Below, one piece after another: positions 52,833 to 61,499 of a stretch of 64,000 nucleotides of DNA; position 1 is the stretch's first letter; the number at the start of each line of letters is the position of its first letter. Under the pieces are notes generated by a model. That model did no database searches, was not told the DNA's origin, and saw only the letters and a program-made list of their open reading frames with translations. The DNA comes from Janibacter indicus (lineage in GTDB: Bacteria; Actinomycetota; Actinomycetes; Actinomycetales; Dermatophilaceae), in contig NZ_FWXN01000013.1 in assembly GCF_900176385.1 (NCBI RefSeq), positions 24,842 to 88,841 of the forward strand, written 5' to 3'. Position numbers and translations under genes: made by a program.

Positions 52833-54208
52833 TGAACGACCGCGCCACCGCCCCCCGACCGACCAAGGTCACCCCCCTGTCGGGCTTCCCCGAGTACCTG
52901 CCGGAGCAGCGGGTCGTCGAGCAGCACTTCATCGACGTCATCCGCTCGACCTTCGAGCTGCACGGCTTCCCGTCGATCGAGACCCGTGCCGTGGAGCCGG
53001 TCGAGCGGCTGCTGGGCAAGGGCGGCGACGCCGACAAGGAGATCTACGGGATCCACCGTCTCGCCGATGACGAAGGGGGGTCCGCCGCCGGTCGTGAGGG
53101 GCAGCTGGGCCTGCACTTCGACCTGACCGTGCCCTTCGCACGCTACGTCGTCGAAAATGCGGGTCGGCTGAGCTTCCCCTTCCGCCGCCACCAGATCCAG
53201 AAGGTCTGGCGTGGCGAGCGGCCCCAGGAGGGGCGCTACCGCGAGTTCACCCAGTGCGACATCGACGTCGTCGACGCGGGGGAGCTGGCGCCGCACTTCG
53301 AGGCCGAGATGCCGCTCGTCATGGCGGAGATCTTCGCCAAGCTGCCGATCCCGCAGATGGTCATCCAGGTCAACAACCGCAAGATCCCGGAGGGCTTCTA
53401 CCGCGGGCTGGGGATCGACGACGTCGCCGGCACGCTGCGCATCGTCGACAAGCTCGACAAGGTCGGGCCCGACAAGGTCGTCGCGCTGCTCGTCGAGGCC
53501 GGGCGCACGCCCGAGCAGGCGCAGGCCTGCCTCGACCTTGCGGCGATCCGGACCGAGGACACCTCCTTCGTGGAGCGCGTCCGTGCCCTGGGCGTCGAGC
53601 ACGAGGTGCTCGACGAGGGGCTCGCCGCCCTGGCGGCGGTCATCGAGACCGGCGCCGCGGCAGCGCCCGGGGCGATGGTTGCGGACCTGCGGATCGCCCG
53701 CGGTCTCGACTACTACACCGGCACGGTCTACGAGACACAGCTGGTCGGCTACGAGTCGTGGGGCTCCTTCTGCTCCGGCGGCCGCTACGACGAGCTCGCC
53801 AGTGACGGGCGCACCACCTACCCGGGTGTGGGGATCTCGATCGGTCTCTCGCGACTGCTCGGCCTGCTGCTCGGAAAGGGACTCGTCGGTGCCTCGCGGA
53901 AGTCGCCGTCGGCGGTCCTCGTCGCGGTGACCGACGAGGAGACCCGGGCCCGGTCCGTGGCGGTGGCCACGGCGCTGCGTGCGCGGGGGATCCCCTGCGA
54001 GGTAGCGCCGGCGGCGGCGAAGTTCGGCAAGCAGATCCGCTTCGCGGAGCGCCGGGGCATCCCGTACGTGTGGTTCCCCGGCGCGGCCGAGGGCGACGGC
54101 GACCAGGTCAAGGACATCCGGTCCGGCGAGCAGAGTGACGCGGATGCGGCGTCCTGGGAGTGCCCGGCGCAGGACCTGCGACCTCAGGTCGTGGCGCTCG
54201 AGGGCTGA
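52832..54208 (+). CDS. hisS: Histidyl-tRNA synthetase
   Basis: Class II synthetase charging tRNA-His. 458 residues with motif 2 in QKVWRGERPQEGRYREFTQC, the HisA signature RGLDYYTGTVYE, motif 3 TYPGVGISIGLSRLLGLLL, and a C-terminal anticodon-binding domain that starts near SAVLVAVTDEE. ATG 52832 overlaps the upstream stop; the neighbouring GTG 52829 is a possible alternative. It contains a GAC-GAA-GGG run that carries the abundant octamer. Confidence 0.95.
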   Translation: MNDRATAPRPTKVTPLSGFPEYLPEQRVVEQHFIDVIRSTFELHGFPSIETRAVEPVERLLGKGGDADKEIYGIHRLADDEGGSAAGREGQLGLHFDLTVPFARYVVENAGRLSFPFRRHQIQKVWRGERPQEGRYREFTQCDIDVVDAGELAPHFEAEMPLVMAEIFAKLPIPQMVIQVNNRKIPEGFYRGLGIDDVAGTLRIVDKLDKVGPDKVVALLVEAGRTPEQAQACLDLAAIRTEDTSFVERVRALGVEHEVLDEGLAALAAVIETGAAAAPGAMVADLRIARGLDYYTGTVYETQLVGYESWGSFCSGGRYDELASDGRTTYPGVGISIGLSRLLGLLLGKGLVGASRKSPSAVLVAVTDEETRARSVAVATALRARGIPCEVAPAAAKFGKQIRFAERRGIPYVWFPGAAEGDGDQVKDIRSGEQSDADAASWECPAQDLRPQVVALEG

Positions 54209-54235
54209 GCCGGGCAGCTCGCACCCGAGCGACCC

Positions 54236-54904
54236 TCACCCAGGCTGCTGCCACAGCCACGGGTGGGTGTGTCCGACGACGCCTTCCTCAGCGATGCACT
54301 CTGCGGCGCTGCGCAGCCGGGCCCTGCCGTAGGGCGGCAGCCGACGACGGCGGGCGTCGTGGGCCAGGAGGTCGATGACGCCGAAGGAGTCGTCCCGGAT
54401 CTCGTCGTCGAGATGCCCGGTCGCTGGTGCCGCCGCCGTGGGCCGTGCCGCAGCGGACGTCGCTGGGTCGGGCGGGTCATCCGGGACCAGCGCCACTCGG
54501 TAACCGATATGGGCGAGGAGCACGCCGAGGCTCTCCAGGGTGAGCGAGGATGCGTCCGTCTCGGCCCGACCGACCGCGGACCGGCTCCACCCCAGCTCGT
54601 CCGCCAGTGCCCGCTGGCTGAGGCGATGCTGCTTGCGGTGGCGGCGCATGAGCAGGCCGACCCGGGTCGACGGCGTGAGCTCTGCTCGCGCTGCCTCGAG
54701 CTCGGCGACCGGTCGCTCGGTGGTCCAGCCGCGGACCGGGCTCGTCCGGATCGGGGGAGGCTCGACGGTCCGTGGCCAGTAGAGGCAGTCCAAGCAGTCC
54801 TCGCAGTCGCCGGGGGCGGTGCAGTAGCTGCAGGGAGCCGGGCAGCCGTCGAGGTCGCTCACCTCAGCGGGCCCGGTGGGTTGGGTGGTCTGCTCGTCGT
54901 CCAT
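54236..54904 (-). CDS. HTH regulator with Cys-rich N terminus
   Basis: 222 residues. A Cro/C1-type helix-turn-helix lies at about residues 85-140 (RHRKQHRLSQRALADELGWS, then RSAVGRAETDASSLTLESLG). The N terminus contains CPAPCSYCTAPGDCEDCLDC, six cysteines within 20 residues in a C-x3-C-x2-C-x5-C-x2-C-x2-C spacing that could bind zinc or an Fe-S cluster. I do not recognise the C-terminal domain. The gene is the first one downstream of the four-copy CTGCTCCA-N5-TGGGTCA cluster, so those sites are candidate operators. It is convergent with hisS. Confidence 0.75.
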   Translation of the reverse strand: MDDEQTTQPTGPAEVSDLDGCPAPCSYCTAPGDCEDCLDCLYWPRTVEPPPIRTSPVRGWTTERPVAELEAARAELTPSTRVGLLMRRHRKQHRLSQRALADELGWSRSAVGRAETDASSLTLESLGVLLAHIGYRVALVPDDPPDPATSAAARPTAAAPATGHLDDEIRDDSFGVIDLLAHDARRRRLPPYGRARLRSAAECIAEEGVVGHTHPWLWQQPG

Positions 54905-55024
54905 GGTCCATGGTCAATGGGTCGAGCAGGGTTGCGACAGGCGCGGCTGCAACCTGTGGAAGGCAGTGCGCCTCGGTGCCGGGGTGGGGACGACGCCCGC
55001 CCTGGTGCGCCCGCCGCGTCGGTC

Positions 55025-55268
55025 CTGCTCCACGTGGTGGGTCAGCCCTTCAGGGGCCTGTCCGGTGAGGGGCCGGGCTGGCTACGGCTCTGCTCCACGA
55101 GATGGGTCAACCGGGCGCCGGAGCGAGCCGCCACGCTACGGCAGTGGGCCGAGGGCGAGGGCCTGCGAGCCGAGGCGCCTGACCCATGTGGTGGAGCAGG
55201 AGCGTAGTGCCGGCCACGGACCCCTGATCCATCTGGTGTGCCACCTCTTGACCCACCAGATGGAGCAG
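55025..55268. repeat. Cluster of four CTGCTCCA-N5-TGGGTCA elements
   Basis: Four 20-bp copies with invariant arms and four different spacers: rightward at 55025-55044 (CGTGG) and 55090-55109 (CGAGA); leftward at 55180-55199 and 55249-55268 (spacers CCACA and TCTGG in the rightward reading). A degenerate fifth copy lies at 55225-55243. The cluster fills much of the 369-base gap upstream of the Cys-rich HTH gene and just downstream of the leftward membrane-protein gene. I see no gene in this gap. The arms resemble binding or recombination half-sites. Confidence 0.85.
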
Positions 55269-55273
55269 AACCG

Positions 55274-55906
55274 TCAGCTCCGGGAGCCGCCGGAGTCCGG
55301 GCCCGGGGGCGGGCGCAGGCCGCAATCGGCGAGCTCGAGCAGCGCCAGCTCGTGGATGACGTCGGCATCGCCGCGGCGCCACGCGCCGGCGGGGTCGGGG
55401 CTGATCCGGGACAGGCGCTGCAGCGGCTGGTTGGCCATGGCTCGCAGGGCGAAGAGGTCGAGGTCGTCGACGTGGTCCACGAGCGACTGGGCCGCCGTGG
55501 CGCGTCGGACGAACCGCAGGCGGGCGGCGAGCCAGAAGGTGCCGACGATGAGCACCGGGGTGAGGGCGGTGACCCAGCCGAGGGTGGTGGCCAGGCGCTC
55601 GACCGCGTCGACGAGGTTGTGGCCGGCGTCCTCGATACTCGTCCCGGCGCCAGCGGCGTCGCGGAAGGGGTCGGCCACCCGGTCGTCGAGGATCGGCAGG
55701 TCGTCGACGTTGTCGCCGGCGGACTCCAGCCGTTCCTTGAACCCACTGCCCGCAGACTCCAGTCTGCGCCCCGGCTCGGCCAGCTGCATCGTCGTGTCGT
55801 GCACGGCCACGCCGATCCGGGCCCAGACGAGCACCCAGGCGAGCATGAGCGCGTCGGCCACGAGCTGTCCGGTTCGACGTGCGGGCAGATCCGCATAAAG
55901 CTTCAT
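55274..55906 (-). CDS. Membrane protein of unknown function
   Basis: 210-residue protein with two hydrophobic helices, [18 protein letters not shown] near the N terminus and [17 protein letters not shown] in the middle, separated by an extracytoplasmic-looking region of ~75 residues and followed by a cytoplasmic tail ending [10 protein letters not shown] do not recognise a family. ATG 55904-55906 ([11 protein letters not shown]) was chosen; ATGs within a 27-bp tandem duplication upstream are also in frame and would add nine or more residues. It is divergent from xerD. Confidence 0.7.
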   Translation of the reverse strand: MKLYADLPARRTGQLVADALMLAWVLVWARIGVAVHDTTMQLAEPGRRLESAGSGFKERLESAGDNVDDLPILDDRVADPFRDAAGAGTSIEDAGHNLVDAVERLATTLGWVTALTPVLIVGTFWLAARLRFVRRATAAQSLVDHVDDLDLFALRAMANQPLQRLSRISPDPAGAWRRGDADVIHELALLELADCGLRPPPGPDSGGSRS

Positions 55907-55954
55907 GCAGGCCATTACACTCCCCATCTTCATGCAGGCCATTACACTCCCCAT
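55901..55954. repeat. 27-bp tandem duplication over start of membrane-protein gene
   Basis: Two identical 27-bp units at 55901-55927 and 55928-55954 (each begins CTTCATGCAGGCC on the + strand). On the minus strand each unit reads TGTAATGGCCTGCATGAAG, so a -10-like TGTAAT lies seven bases before an ATG. The duplication thus doubles a possible leaderless promoter/start and keeps the frame. Confidence 0.88.
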
Positions 55955-56029
55955 CCGTGGCCCTGCCACCCGTGGGCACAATGGCGTGCCCGCGGCACAA
56001 CACGCACCCTCCACGGAAGGCCGGCCCCG

Positions 56030-56956
56030 GTGAGCAGCACGCCCATGGAGCGGGCCGTGCGCACCTGGCTGACCCAGCTGGACGTCGAGCGCGGGGTCTC
56101 CGCCCACACCCTCGCGGCCTACACCCGTGACGTCCGGCGCTACGCCGCGCACCTCGCCGAGCAGGGCATCACCGCTCCCGGCGACGTCACCGAGCTGCAC
56201 GTCTCAGGGTTCTTGGCCTCCCTTCGCACCGGGGACGACGAGCACCCACCGCTGGCCGCCACCTCCGCTGCACGCACGCTCGTGGCCGTGCGCGGGCTGC
56301 ACAAGTTCCTCGCGCTCGAGGGGGAGACCGCGCACAACCCGGCCCAGGACGTGGCGCCGCCAGCACCCCCTTCGCGCCTGCCCAAGGCCATCGGCCGCGA
56401 CGAGGTGACCCGACTCATCGACGCGGCCGGTGTCGGCGACGGGGCGATCCCGCTGCGCGACCAGGCCCTGCTCGAGGTGCTCTACGGCACCGGGGCGCGC
56501 ATCTCCGAGGCAGTGGGCCTCGACCTCGACGATCTCGACCTCGACATCGGTGCCGCGCGGCTTCTCGGCAAGGGCGGCAAGGAGCGCGTCGTCCCGCTCG
56601 GCTCCTACGCCGTCGACGCGGTGCGGGCCTGGCTCGTGCGCGGTCGCCCCGAGCTGTCGGCGAAGGGGAAGGCGGGCCCGGCGCTCTTCCTCAACCGCCG
56701 CGGCGCCCGCCTGTCCCGCCAGAGCGCCTGGGAGGTCATCACCACGGCGGCCGGACGGGCCAACCTCTCCGGGCACGTCTCGCCGCACACCCTGCGACAC
56801 TCCTTCGCCACCCACCTGCTCGAGGGCGGCGCCGACGTGCGGGTCGTGCAGGAGCTGCTCGGGCACGCCTCGGTGACGACCACGCAGATCTACACGATGG
56901 TCACCGTCGACCAGCTGCGCGAGGTCTACGCACAGAGCCACCCCCGCGCCCGCTGA
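56030..56956 (+). CDS. xerD: Tyrosine recombinase XerD
   Basis: Site-specific recombinase that resolves chromosome dimers. 308 residues: SAM-like N-terminal domain ([20 protein letters not shown]) and a catalytic domain with R in [14 protein letters not shown] in [32 protein letters not shown] with H-x-x-R, and nucleophile Y in [16 protein letters not shown] 56030 was taken with GGAAGG 10 bases upstream; ATG 56045 is an alternative. It leads the xerD-parA-scpA-scpB order of actinobacteria, which also places it as XerD rather than XerC. Confidence 0.93.
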   Translation: MSSTPMERAVRTWLTQLDVERGVSAHTLAAYTRDVRRYAAHLAEQGITAPGDVTELHVSGFLASLRTGDDEHPPLAATSAARTLVAVRGLHKFLALEGETAHNPAQDVAPPAPPSRLPKAIGRDEVTRLIDAAGVGDGAIPLRDQALLEVLYGTGARISEAVGLDLDDLDLDIGAARLLGKGGKERVVPLGSYAVDAVRAWLVRGRPELSAKGKAGPALFLNRRGARLSRQSAWEVITTAAGRANLSGHVSPHTLRHSFATHLLEGGADVRVVQELLGHASVTTTQIYTMVTVDQLREVYAQSHPRAR

Positions 56957-57018
56957 TAGTGTCGGCGCTGATCAGCGAGAGGCTGACCGACCGCCAGACC
57001 CGATGGAGTGATCCGACT

Positions 57019-57906
57019 GTGGCATCCGAGGTGACGCCGCCGCTCGACCTCGAGCACGACATGGCCCAGCCGGGTCCGACCGGCCGACCCATGCCCTCCT
57101 TCCCCGAGCCGCCGCCCCTGGCGTCGCACGGCCCGGCCCGCATCATCGCGATGTGCAACCAGAAGGGCGGCGTCGGCAAGACGACCACGACGATCAACCT
57201 CGGCGCCGCGCTCGCCGAGGCCGGCCGCCGGGTCCTGCTCGTCGACTTCGACCCCCAGGGCGCCCTGTCCGTCGGGCTGGGCGTGCCCACCCACACGCTC
57301 GACCTCACGATCTACGACCTGCTGGTCAGCCGCGGGCACGAGATCACCGAGATCATCCAGCACACCTCGGTCGAGGGCCTCGACGTCGCCCCGGCCAACA
57401 TCGACCTGTCGGCCGCCGAGGTCCAGCTCGTCGGCGAGGTGGCCCGCGAGCAGATCCTCACCCGGGTGCTGCGCCCCGTCGTCGACGACTACGACGTCGT
57501 CCTCATCGACTGCCAGCCCTCGCTCGGCCTGCTCACGGTCAACGCGCTCACCGCCGCCCACGGCGTGATCATCCCGCTCGAGACCGAGTACTTCGCCATG
57601 CGTGGCGTCGCCCTGCTCGTCGAGACGATCGACAAGATCACCGACCGGCTCAACCCCGGCCTGACGATCGACGGCATCCTCGCGACGATGTTCGACGGAC
57701 GCACGCTCCACAGCCGCGAGGTCGTCGGCTCGGTCGTCGAGCACTTCGGCGACAAGGTCTTCCACACGGTCATCTCCCGCACGGTGAAGTTCCCCGACGC
57801 CACGCTCGCCGCGGAGCCGATCACCACCTACGCCACCGGCCACTCGGGCGCCAACGCCTACCGTCAGCTGGCCCGCGAGCTCATCTCGCGCGGCGGCGCC
57901 CCCTGA
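57019..57906 (+). CDS. ParA-family ATPase of scp cluster
   Basis: 295-residue MinD/ParA-type ATPase. The deviant Walker A is CNQKGGVGKTTTTINLGAAL, followed by LLVDFDPQGALSVGLGV, LIDCQPSLGLLTVNALTA and the switch II segment ETEYFAMRGVALLVETID. An N-terminal Pro-rich tail of about 45 residues precedes it. No parB is adjacent, so it is not the classical partition pair; its place before scpA/scpB suggests a chromosome-organisation role. GTG 57019 has GGAG about 10 bases upstream; ATG 57061 is an alternative start. Confidence 0.9.
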   Translation: MASEVTPPLDLEHDMAQPGPTGRPMPSFPEPPPLASHGPARIIAMCNQKGGVGKTTTTINLGAALAEAGRRVLLVDFDPQGALSVGLGVPTHTLDLTIYDLLVSRGHEITEIIQHTSVEGLDVAPANIDLSAAEVQLVGEVAREQILTRVLRPVVDDYDVVLIDCQPSLGLLTVNALTAAHGVIIPLETEYFAMRGVALLVETIDKITDRLNPGLTIDGILATMFDGRTLHSREVVGSVVEHFGDKVFHTVISRTVKFPDATLAAEPITTYATGHSGANAYRQLARELISRGGAP

Positions 57907-57911
57907 CGACC

Positions 57912-58799
57912 GTGGAGGCCGTCCCCGGCGGCGTCATCACCAAGCGTGGTGCAGAGCAGGCCTTCACCGTTCACCTGGACAACTTCGAGGGTCCCTTCGA
58001 CCTGCTGCTCGGTCTGATCAGCAAGCACCAGCTCGACATCACCGAGATCGCGCTGGCGCGCGTCACCGACGAGTTCATGGCCCACCTGCGGACGCTGCAG
58101 GCGAGCGAACCCTCCTGGGACCTCGGGCAGACGAGCGAGTTCCTCCTCGTCGCGGCGACCCTGCTCGACATCAAGGCCGCCCGCCTGCTGCCCAACACCG
58201 GCGACGGTGACGAAGAGGACCTCGAGCTCATCGAGGCCCGCGACCTGCTCTTCGCGCGCCTGCTGCAGTACCGCGCCTTCAAGGACGTCGCCGCCCACCT
58301 CGGCGAGACGATGCAGGCGACCGGGCGCATGACCGCCCGCCAGGCCGGCCTCGAGCCGCACCTGGCGCAGCTGCTGCCCGAGCTGGTCATCAGCATCACG
58401 CCCGAGCAGCTGGCGATGATCGCCGCCCGGGCCCTGACCCCCAAGGAGCCCGAGACCGTCGGGCTGACCCATCTGCACGCGCCGGCCGTCAGCGTGCGCG
58501 AGCAGGCGGTCGTCGTCGTCGACCGACTGCGCAGCGAGGGCACGACGTCTTTCCGCGCGCTGGTGCGCGACGCCGACTCCACCCTCGTCGTCGTGGCCCG
58601 CTTCCTCGCGCTGCTTGAGCTCTTCCGTGACAAGCAGGTCGTCTTCGACCAGCCGGAGGCCCTCGGTGACCTCGAGGTGAGCTGGACCGGCAGCGACGAG
58701 GGCACCGTGGACGTCGGGGCCGAGTTCGACGAAGGGGAGGCTGCGCCCCCTTCGCCGGAGCAGGAGGACGCAGCGGACGTGGAGGACGACGATGACTGA
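57912..58799 (+). CDS. scpA: Segregation and condensation protein A
   Basis: Kleisin subunit that links the SMC heads. Of 295 residues, TVHLDNFEGPFDLLLGLISK is the N-terminal kleisin motif, LGQTSEFLLVAATLLDIKAA follows, and a C-terminal winged helix lies near TTSFRALVRDADSTLVVVAR. An acidic tail (GEAAPPSPEQEDAADVEDDD) ends it. GTG 57912 begins five bases after the parA stop. It overlaps scpB by eight bases, in keeping with joint function. Confidence 0.94.
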   Translation: MEAVPGGVITKRGAEQAFTVHLDNFEGPFDLLLGLISKHQLDITEIALARVTDEFMAHLRTLQASEPSWDLGQTSEFLLVAATLLDIKAARLLPNTGDGDEEDLELIEARDLLFARLLQYRAFKDVAAHLGETMQATGRMTARQAGLEPHLAQLLPELVISITPEQLAMIAARALTPKEPETVGLTHLHAPAVSVREQAVVVVDRLRSEGTTSFRALVRDADSTLVVVARFLALLELFRDKQVVFDQPEALGDLEVSWTGSDEGTVDVGAEFDEGEAAPPSPEQEDAADVEDDDD

Positions 58800-59445
58800 A
58801 CCCGAGACCCTGCCGGACCAGCCGCAGGACGACGCCGCAGCCCCGGAGGCGGAGACCGGCGACGACGTGCAGGTCGCCTTCGACGTCGGCGAGCTGCCCG
58901 GCGGTGCCCGCGCGGCGATCGAGGCCGTGCTCATGGTCGTCGAGGAGCCGGTGACCGACCACGCGCTCGCCTCTGCCCTGGAGCTGCCCGTCGAGGAGAT
59001 CCGCGAGGTCCTCGACGACCTCGAGCGGCACTACGGCGACGGCACCCACGGGTTCACCGTGCGCAACGTCGGGGGAGGGTGGCGCTTCTACAGCCACCAC
59101 GCCTACGCCCCGGTCGTCGAGCGCTTCGTCCTCGACGGCCAGCAGTCGCGGCTGACCGCGGCCTCCCTCGAAACCCTCGCCGTCGTCGCCTACCGCCAGC
59201 CCATCTCCCGGGCGCGGATCAGCGCCGTCCGCGGTGTCAACGTCGACGGTGTCGTGCGCACCCTGCTCACCCGTGGCCTGATCATCGAGGTGACCAAGGA
59301 CGAGGAGTCCGGTGCCACGCTCTACGGGACGACGCCCTACTTCCTCGAGCGCATGGGCCTGAACTCCCTCGACGACCTGCCGCCCATCGCCCCCTACCTG
59401 CCCGACGCATCCGTGCTCGACGAACTCGTGAACGAGGCCCGCTGA
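58792..59445 (+). CDS. scpB: Segregation and condensation protein B
   Basis: Regulatory partner of ScpA in the SMC complex. 217 residues form two winged helices: RAAIEAVLMVVEEPVTDHAL, then LTAASLETLAVVAYRQPISR, the diagnostic IRGV-like ISAVRGVNVDGVVRTLL, and ATLYGTTPYFLERMGLNSL. An acidic N-terminal tail of about 35 residues is present. Its stop overlaps rluB (TGATG). Confidence 0.94.
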   Translation: MTEPETLPDQPQDDAAAPEAETGDDVQVAFDVGELPGGARAAIEAVLMVVEEPVTDHALASALELPVEEIREVLDDLERHYGDGTHGFTVRNVGGGWRFYSHHAYAPVVERFVLDGQQSRLTAASLETLAVVAYRQPISRARISAVRGVNVDGVVRTLLTRGLIIEVTKDEESGATLYGTTPYFLERMGLNSLDDLPPIAPYLPDASVLDELVNEAR

Positions 59446-60356
59446 TGACCCCACCCCGCAACCGCCGTCCCGGAGGCCCCCAGGGTGCCCCCCGAGGCAC
59501 CGGACCGAAGAAGCCCCCGCGCCCCGGCCGACGCCCCCAGCCCGACCGGGGGACCACCGGTCGCAGCCGCAAAGGCCAGCCCGACCTGGCCCCGGAGCCG
59601 CCGCGCCTGCCGACGATCGACGTCCACGACCCCGAGGGCACCCGCCTGCAGAAGGTGCTGGCCGCCGCAGGCGTCGGCTCCCGCCGCGCCTGCGAGCTGC
59701 TCATCGCCGAGGGCCGCGTCGAGGTCGACGGTCAGGTCGTCACCGAGCTCGGGGTGCGCGTCGACCCCCTTCGCCAGACCGTCCACGTCGACGGCGAGCG
59801 GATCCAGCTCGACGAGTCGCGGGTCTACCTCGCCTTCAACAAGCCTGCGGGCGTCGTCACGACGATGTCCGACGAGCTCGGCCGGCTCAACATCGGCGAC
59901 TACGTCGCCGGCCGCCCGGAGCGGCTCTTCCACGTCGGGCGCCTCGACGCCGACACCGAGGGCCTGCTCATCCTCACCAACGACGGCGACCTCGCCCACC
60001 GGCTGCAGCACCCCGCCCACGGCGTGCTCAAGACCTACATCGCCGAGATCCCCGGGCCGGTGCCCAAGGACCTCGGCAAGCAGCTGCGGGCGGGTGTCGA
60101 GCTCGACGACGGGCCGGTCCAGGTCGACTCCTTCCGCATCGTCGACTCCAAGCCGGGCAAGGCGATCGTCGAGGTGATCCTCCACGAGGGCCGCAAGCAC
60201 ATCGTGCGTCGCCTCCTCGACCACGTCGGTCACCCGGTCATCTCCCTCGTGCGCACCCAGGTCGGGCCGATCACCCTCGGCTCGACGAAGTCCGGCCGGT
60301 GGCGCCCGCTCAGCCAGCGCGAGATCAGCGACCTCTACAAGGCCGCGGGGCTGTGA
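59445..60356 (+). CDS. rluB: Pseudouridine synthase RluB-like
   Basis: Modifies 23S rRNA. 303 residues: a basic, Pro/Arg-rich N-terminal tail of ~60 residues, an S4 RNA-binding domain (GTRLQKVLAAAGVGSRRACE, then LIAEGRVEVDGQVV), and the catalytic domain with the Asp in FHVGRLDADTEGLLILTNDG. HEGRKHIVRRLLDHVGHPV is the other family motif. RsuA-type specificity for 16S rRNA is less likely given the location in the scp cluster. It carries a CCC-CTT-CGC run with a rare Leu codon. Confidence 0.9.
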   Translation: MTPPRNRRPGGPQGAPRGTGPKKPPRPGRRPQPDRGTTGRSRKGQPDLAPEPPRLPTIDVHDPEGTRLQKVLAAAGVGSRRACELLIAEGRVEVDGQVVTELGVRVDPLRQTVHVDGERIQLDESRVYLAFNKPAGVVTTMSDELGRLNIGDYVAGRPERLFHVGRLDADTEGLLILTNDGDLAHRLQHPAHGVLKTYIAEIPGPVPKDLGKQLRAGVELDDGPVQVDSFRIVDSKPGKAIVEVILHEGRKHIVRRLLDHVGHPVISLVRTQVGPITLGSTKSGRWRPLSQREISDLYKAAGL

Positions 60357-61477
60357 CGGCCTCCGCCGAGGCGAAGGGAGCGGCATCCGCTCTGCCCCCG
60401 GTGCACGTCATCGGGACCGGCCTCATCGGCGCGAGCATCGGGCTGGCGCTCACCGCCGCCGGTGCCGACGTCACTCTCGAGGACCAGTCGGAGACCTCGG
60501 TCTCGCTGGCCCGTGACCTCGGGGCAGGACGGATCAGCGCCGACGTCGCCCCCGGTGTCGTCGTCGTGGCCGCGCCGCCGGACGTCACGCCTCGGCTCGT
60601 CGTCGCCGCGCTGCAGCGGTGGCCCGAGGCCGTCGTCACCGACGTCGCGTCCGTCAAGCAGGTGATCCTCGCCGATCTCGTGCGTGCCGGCGTGGCCATC
60701 GAGCGCTATGTCGGCAGCCACCCGATGGCCGGCCGCGAGCGCTCGGGCGCGATCAGTGCGCGGGCCGACCTCTTCGAGGGCCGGGCGTGGGTGCTCTGCC
60801 CGCACGAAGGAACCGACCCGGCCGCCACGCAGGTCGTCTCCCGGCTCGCCCGGGCCACGGGCGCCGCGGTCACGACCCTCAGCCCCGCCGACCACGACGC
60901 CGCCGTGGCTGCCGTCTCCCACGCACCGCAGGTCGCCGCCTCGCTCGTCGCGGCCCGGCTGGAGCACCTGAGCGAGCAGGCCGTGGGCCTGGCCGGCCAG
61001 GGCGTGCGTGACGTCACCCGAATCGCCGCGAGCGACCCCGGCCTGTGGACCCAGATCCTCTCCGGCAACGCCGGAGCCGTCGCACAGGTGCTGCGCGCGA
61101 TGTCCCAGGACCTCGTCGGGATCGTCGAGGCCCTCGAGGCCCTGTCGACGGATCCGCACGTCGCGGACGCCCCCGGCGCCCGCGCGGTGCTCGCCCGCAG
61201 CATCGCCGACGGCAATGCCGGCCACGCCCGCATCCCGGGCAAGCACGGTGCGCCGCCGGCTGCCTACGCCGTGGTGCGGGTCGTCGTCGACGACCGACCC
61301 GGCGAGGTCGCCCGGCTGCTCACCGAGATCGGTGAGGAGGGGGTCAACATGGAGGACCTGCGGCTCGACCACGGGCTCGGCCTGCCCTTCGGCGTGGCGG
61401 AGATCTCCGTGCTCCCGGCCGCCGCGGGACCGCTCACCGAGGCCCTGCAGACCCGTGGGTGGCAGATCCACTCCTGA
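60353..61477 (+). CDS. tyrA: Prephenate dehydrogenase
   Basis: NAD(P)-dependent oxidative decarboxylation of prephenate to 4-hydroxyphenylpyruvate for tyrosine synthesis. Of 374 residues, the Rossmann motif is VHVIGTGLIGASIGLALTAA, YVGSHPMAGRERSGA holds the catalytic His, and a C-terminal ACT domain (AYAVVRVVVDDRPGEVARLL) suggests feedback control by an aromatic amino acid. GTG 60353 overlaps the rluB stop (GTGA). It lies between rluB and cmk, a common actinobacterial order. Confidence 0.92.
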   Translation: MTASAEAKGAASALPPVHVIGTGLIGASIGLALTAAGADVTLEDQSETSVSLARDLGAGRISADVAPGVVVVAAPPDVTPRLVVAALQRWPEAVVTDVASVKQVILADLVRAGVAIERYVGSHPMAGRERSGAISARADLFEGRAWVLCPHEGTDPAATQVVSRLARATGAAVTTLSPADHDAAVAAVSHAPQVAASLVAARLEHLSEQAVGLAGQGVRDVTRIAASDPGLWTQILSGNAGAVAQVLRAMSQDLVGIVEALEALSTDPHVADAPGARAVLARSIADGNAGHARIPGKHGAPPAAYAVVRVVVDDRPGEVARLLTEIGEEGVNMEDLRLDHGLGLPFGVAEISVLPAAAGPLTEALQTRGWQIHS

Positions 61478-61499
61478 GCGGCGACTAGGCTGACCCCTC

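Noticed and set aside
54263..55207. Rightward 314-codon frame over HTH gene and repeat cluster
   Set aside because: It is antisense to the HTH gene and its downstream part runs through the bipartite repeats; composition is Arg/Ala-rich shadow-like.
55025..55268. dif or parS sites near xerD and parA
   Set aside because: The arms do not match actinobacterial dif, and only one copy contains the parS core CACGTG by chance of its spacer. Clustering of four copies also does not fit dif.
57019..57906. Chromosomal parAB partition locus
   Set aside because: No ParB gene follows; the ATPase belongs to the conserved xerD-scpA-scpB cluster.
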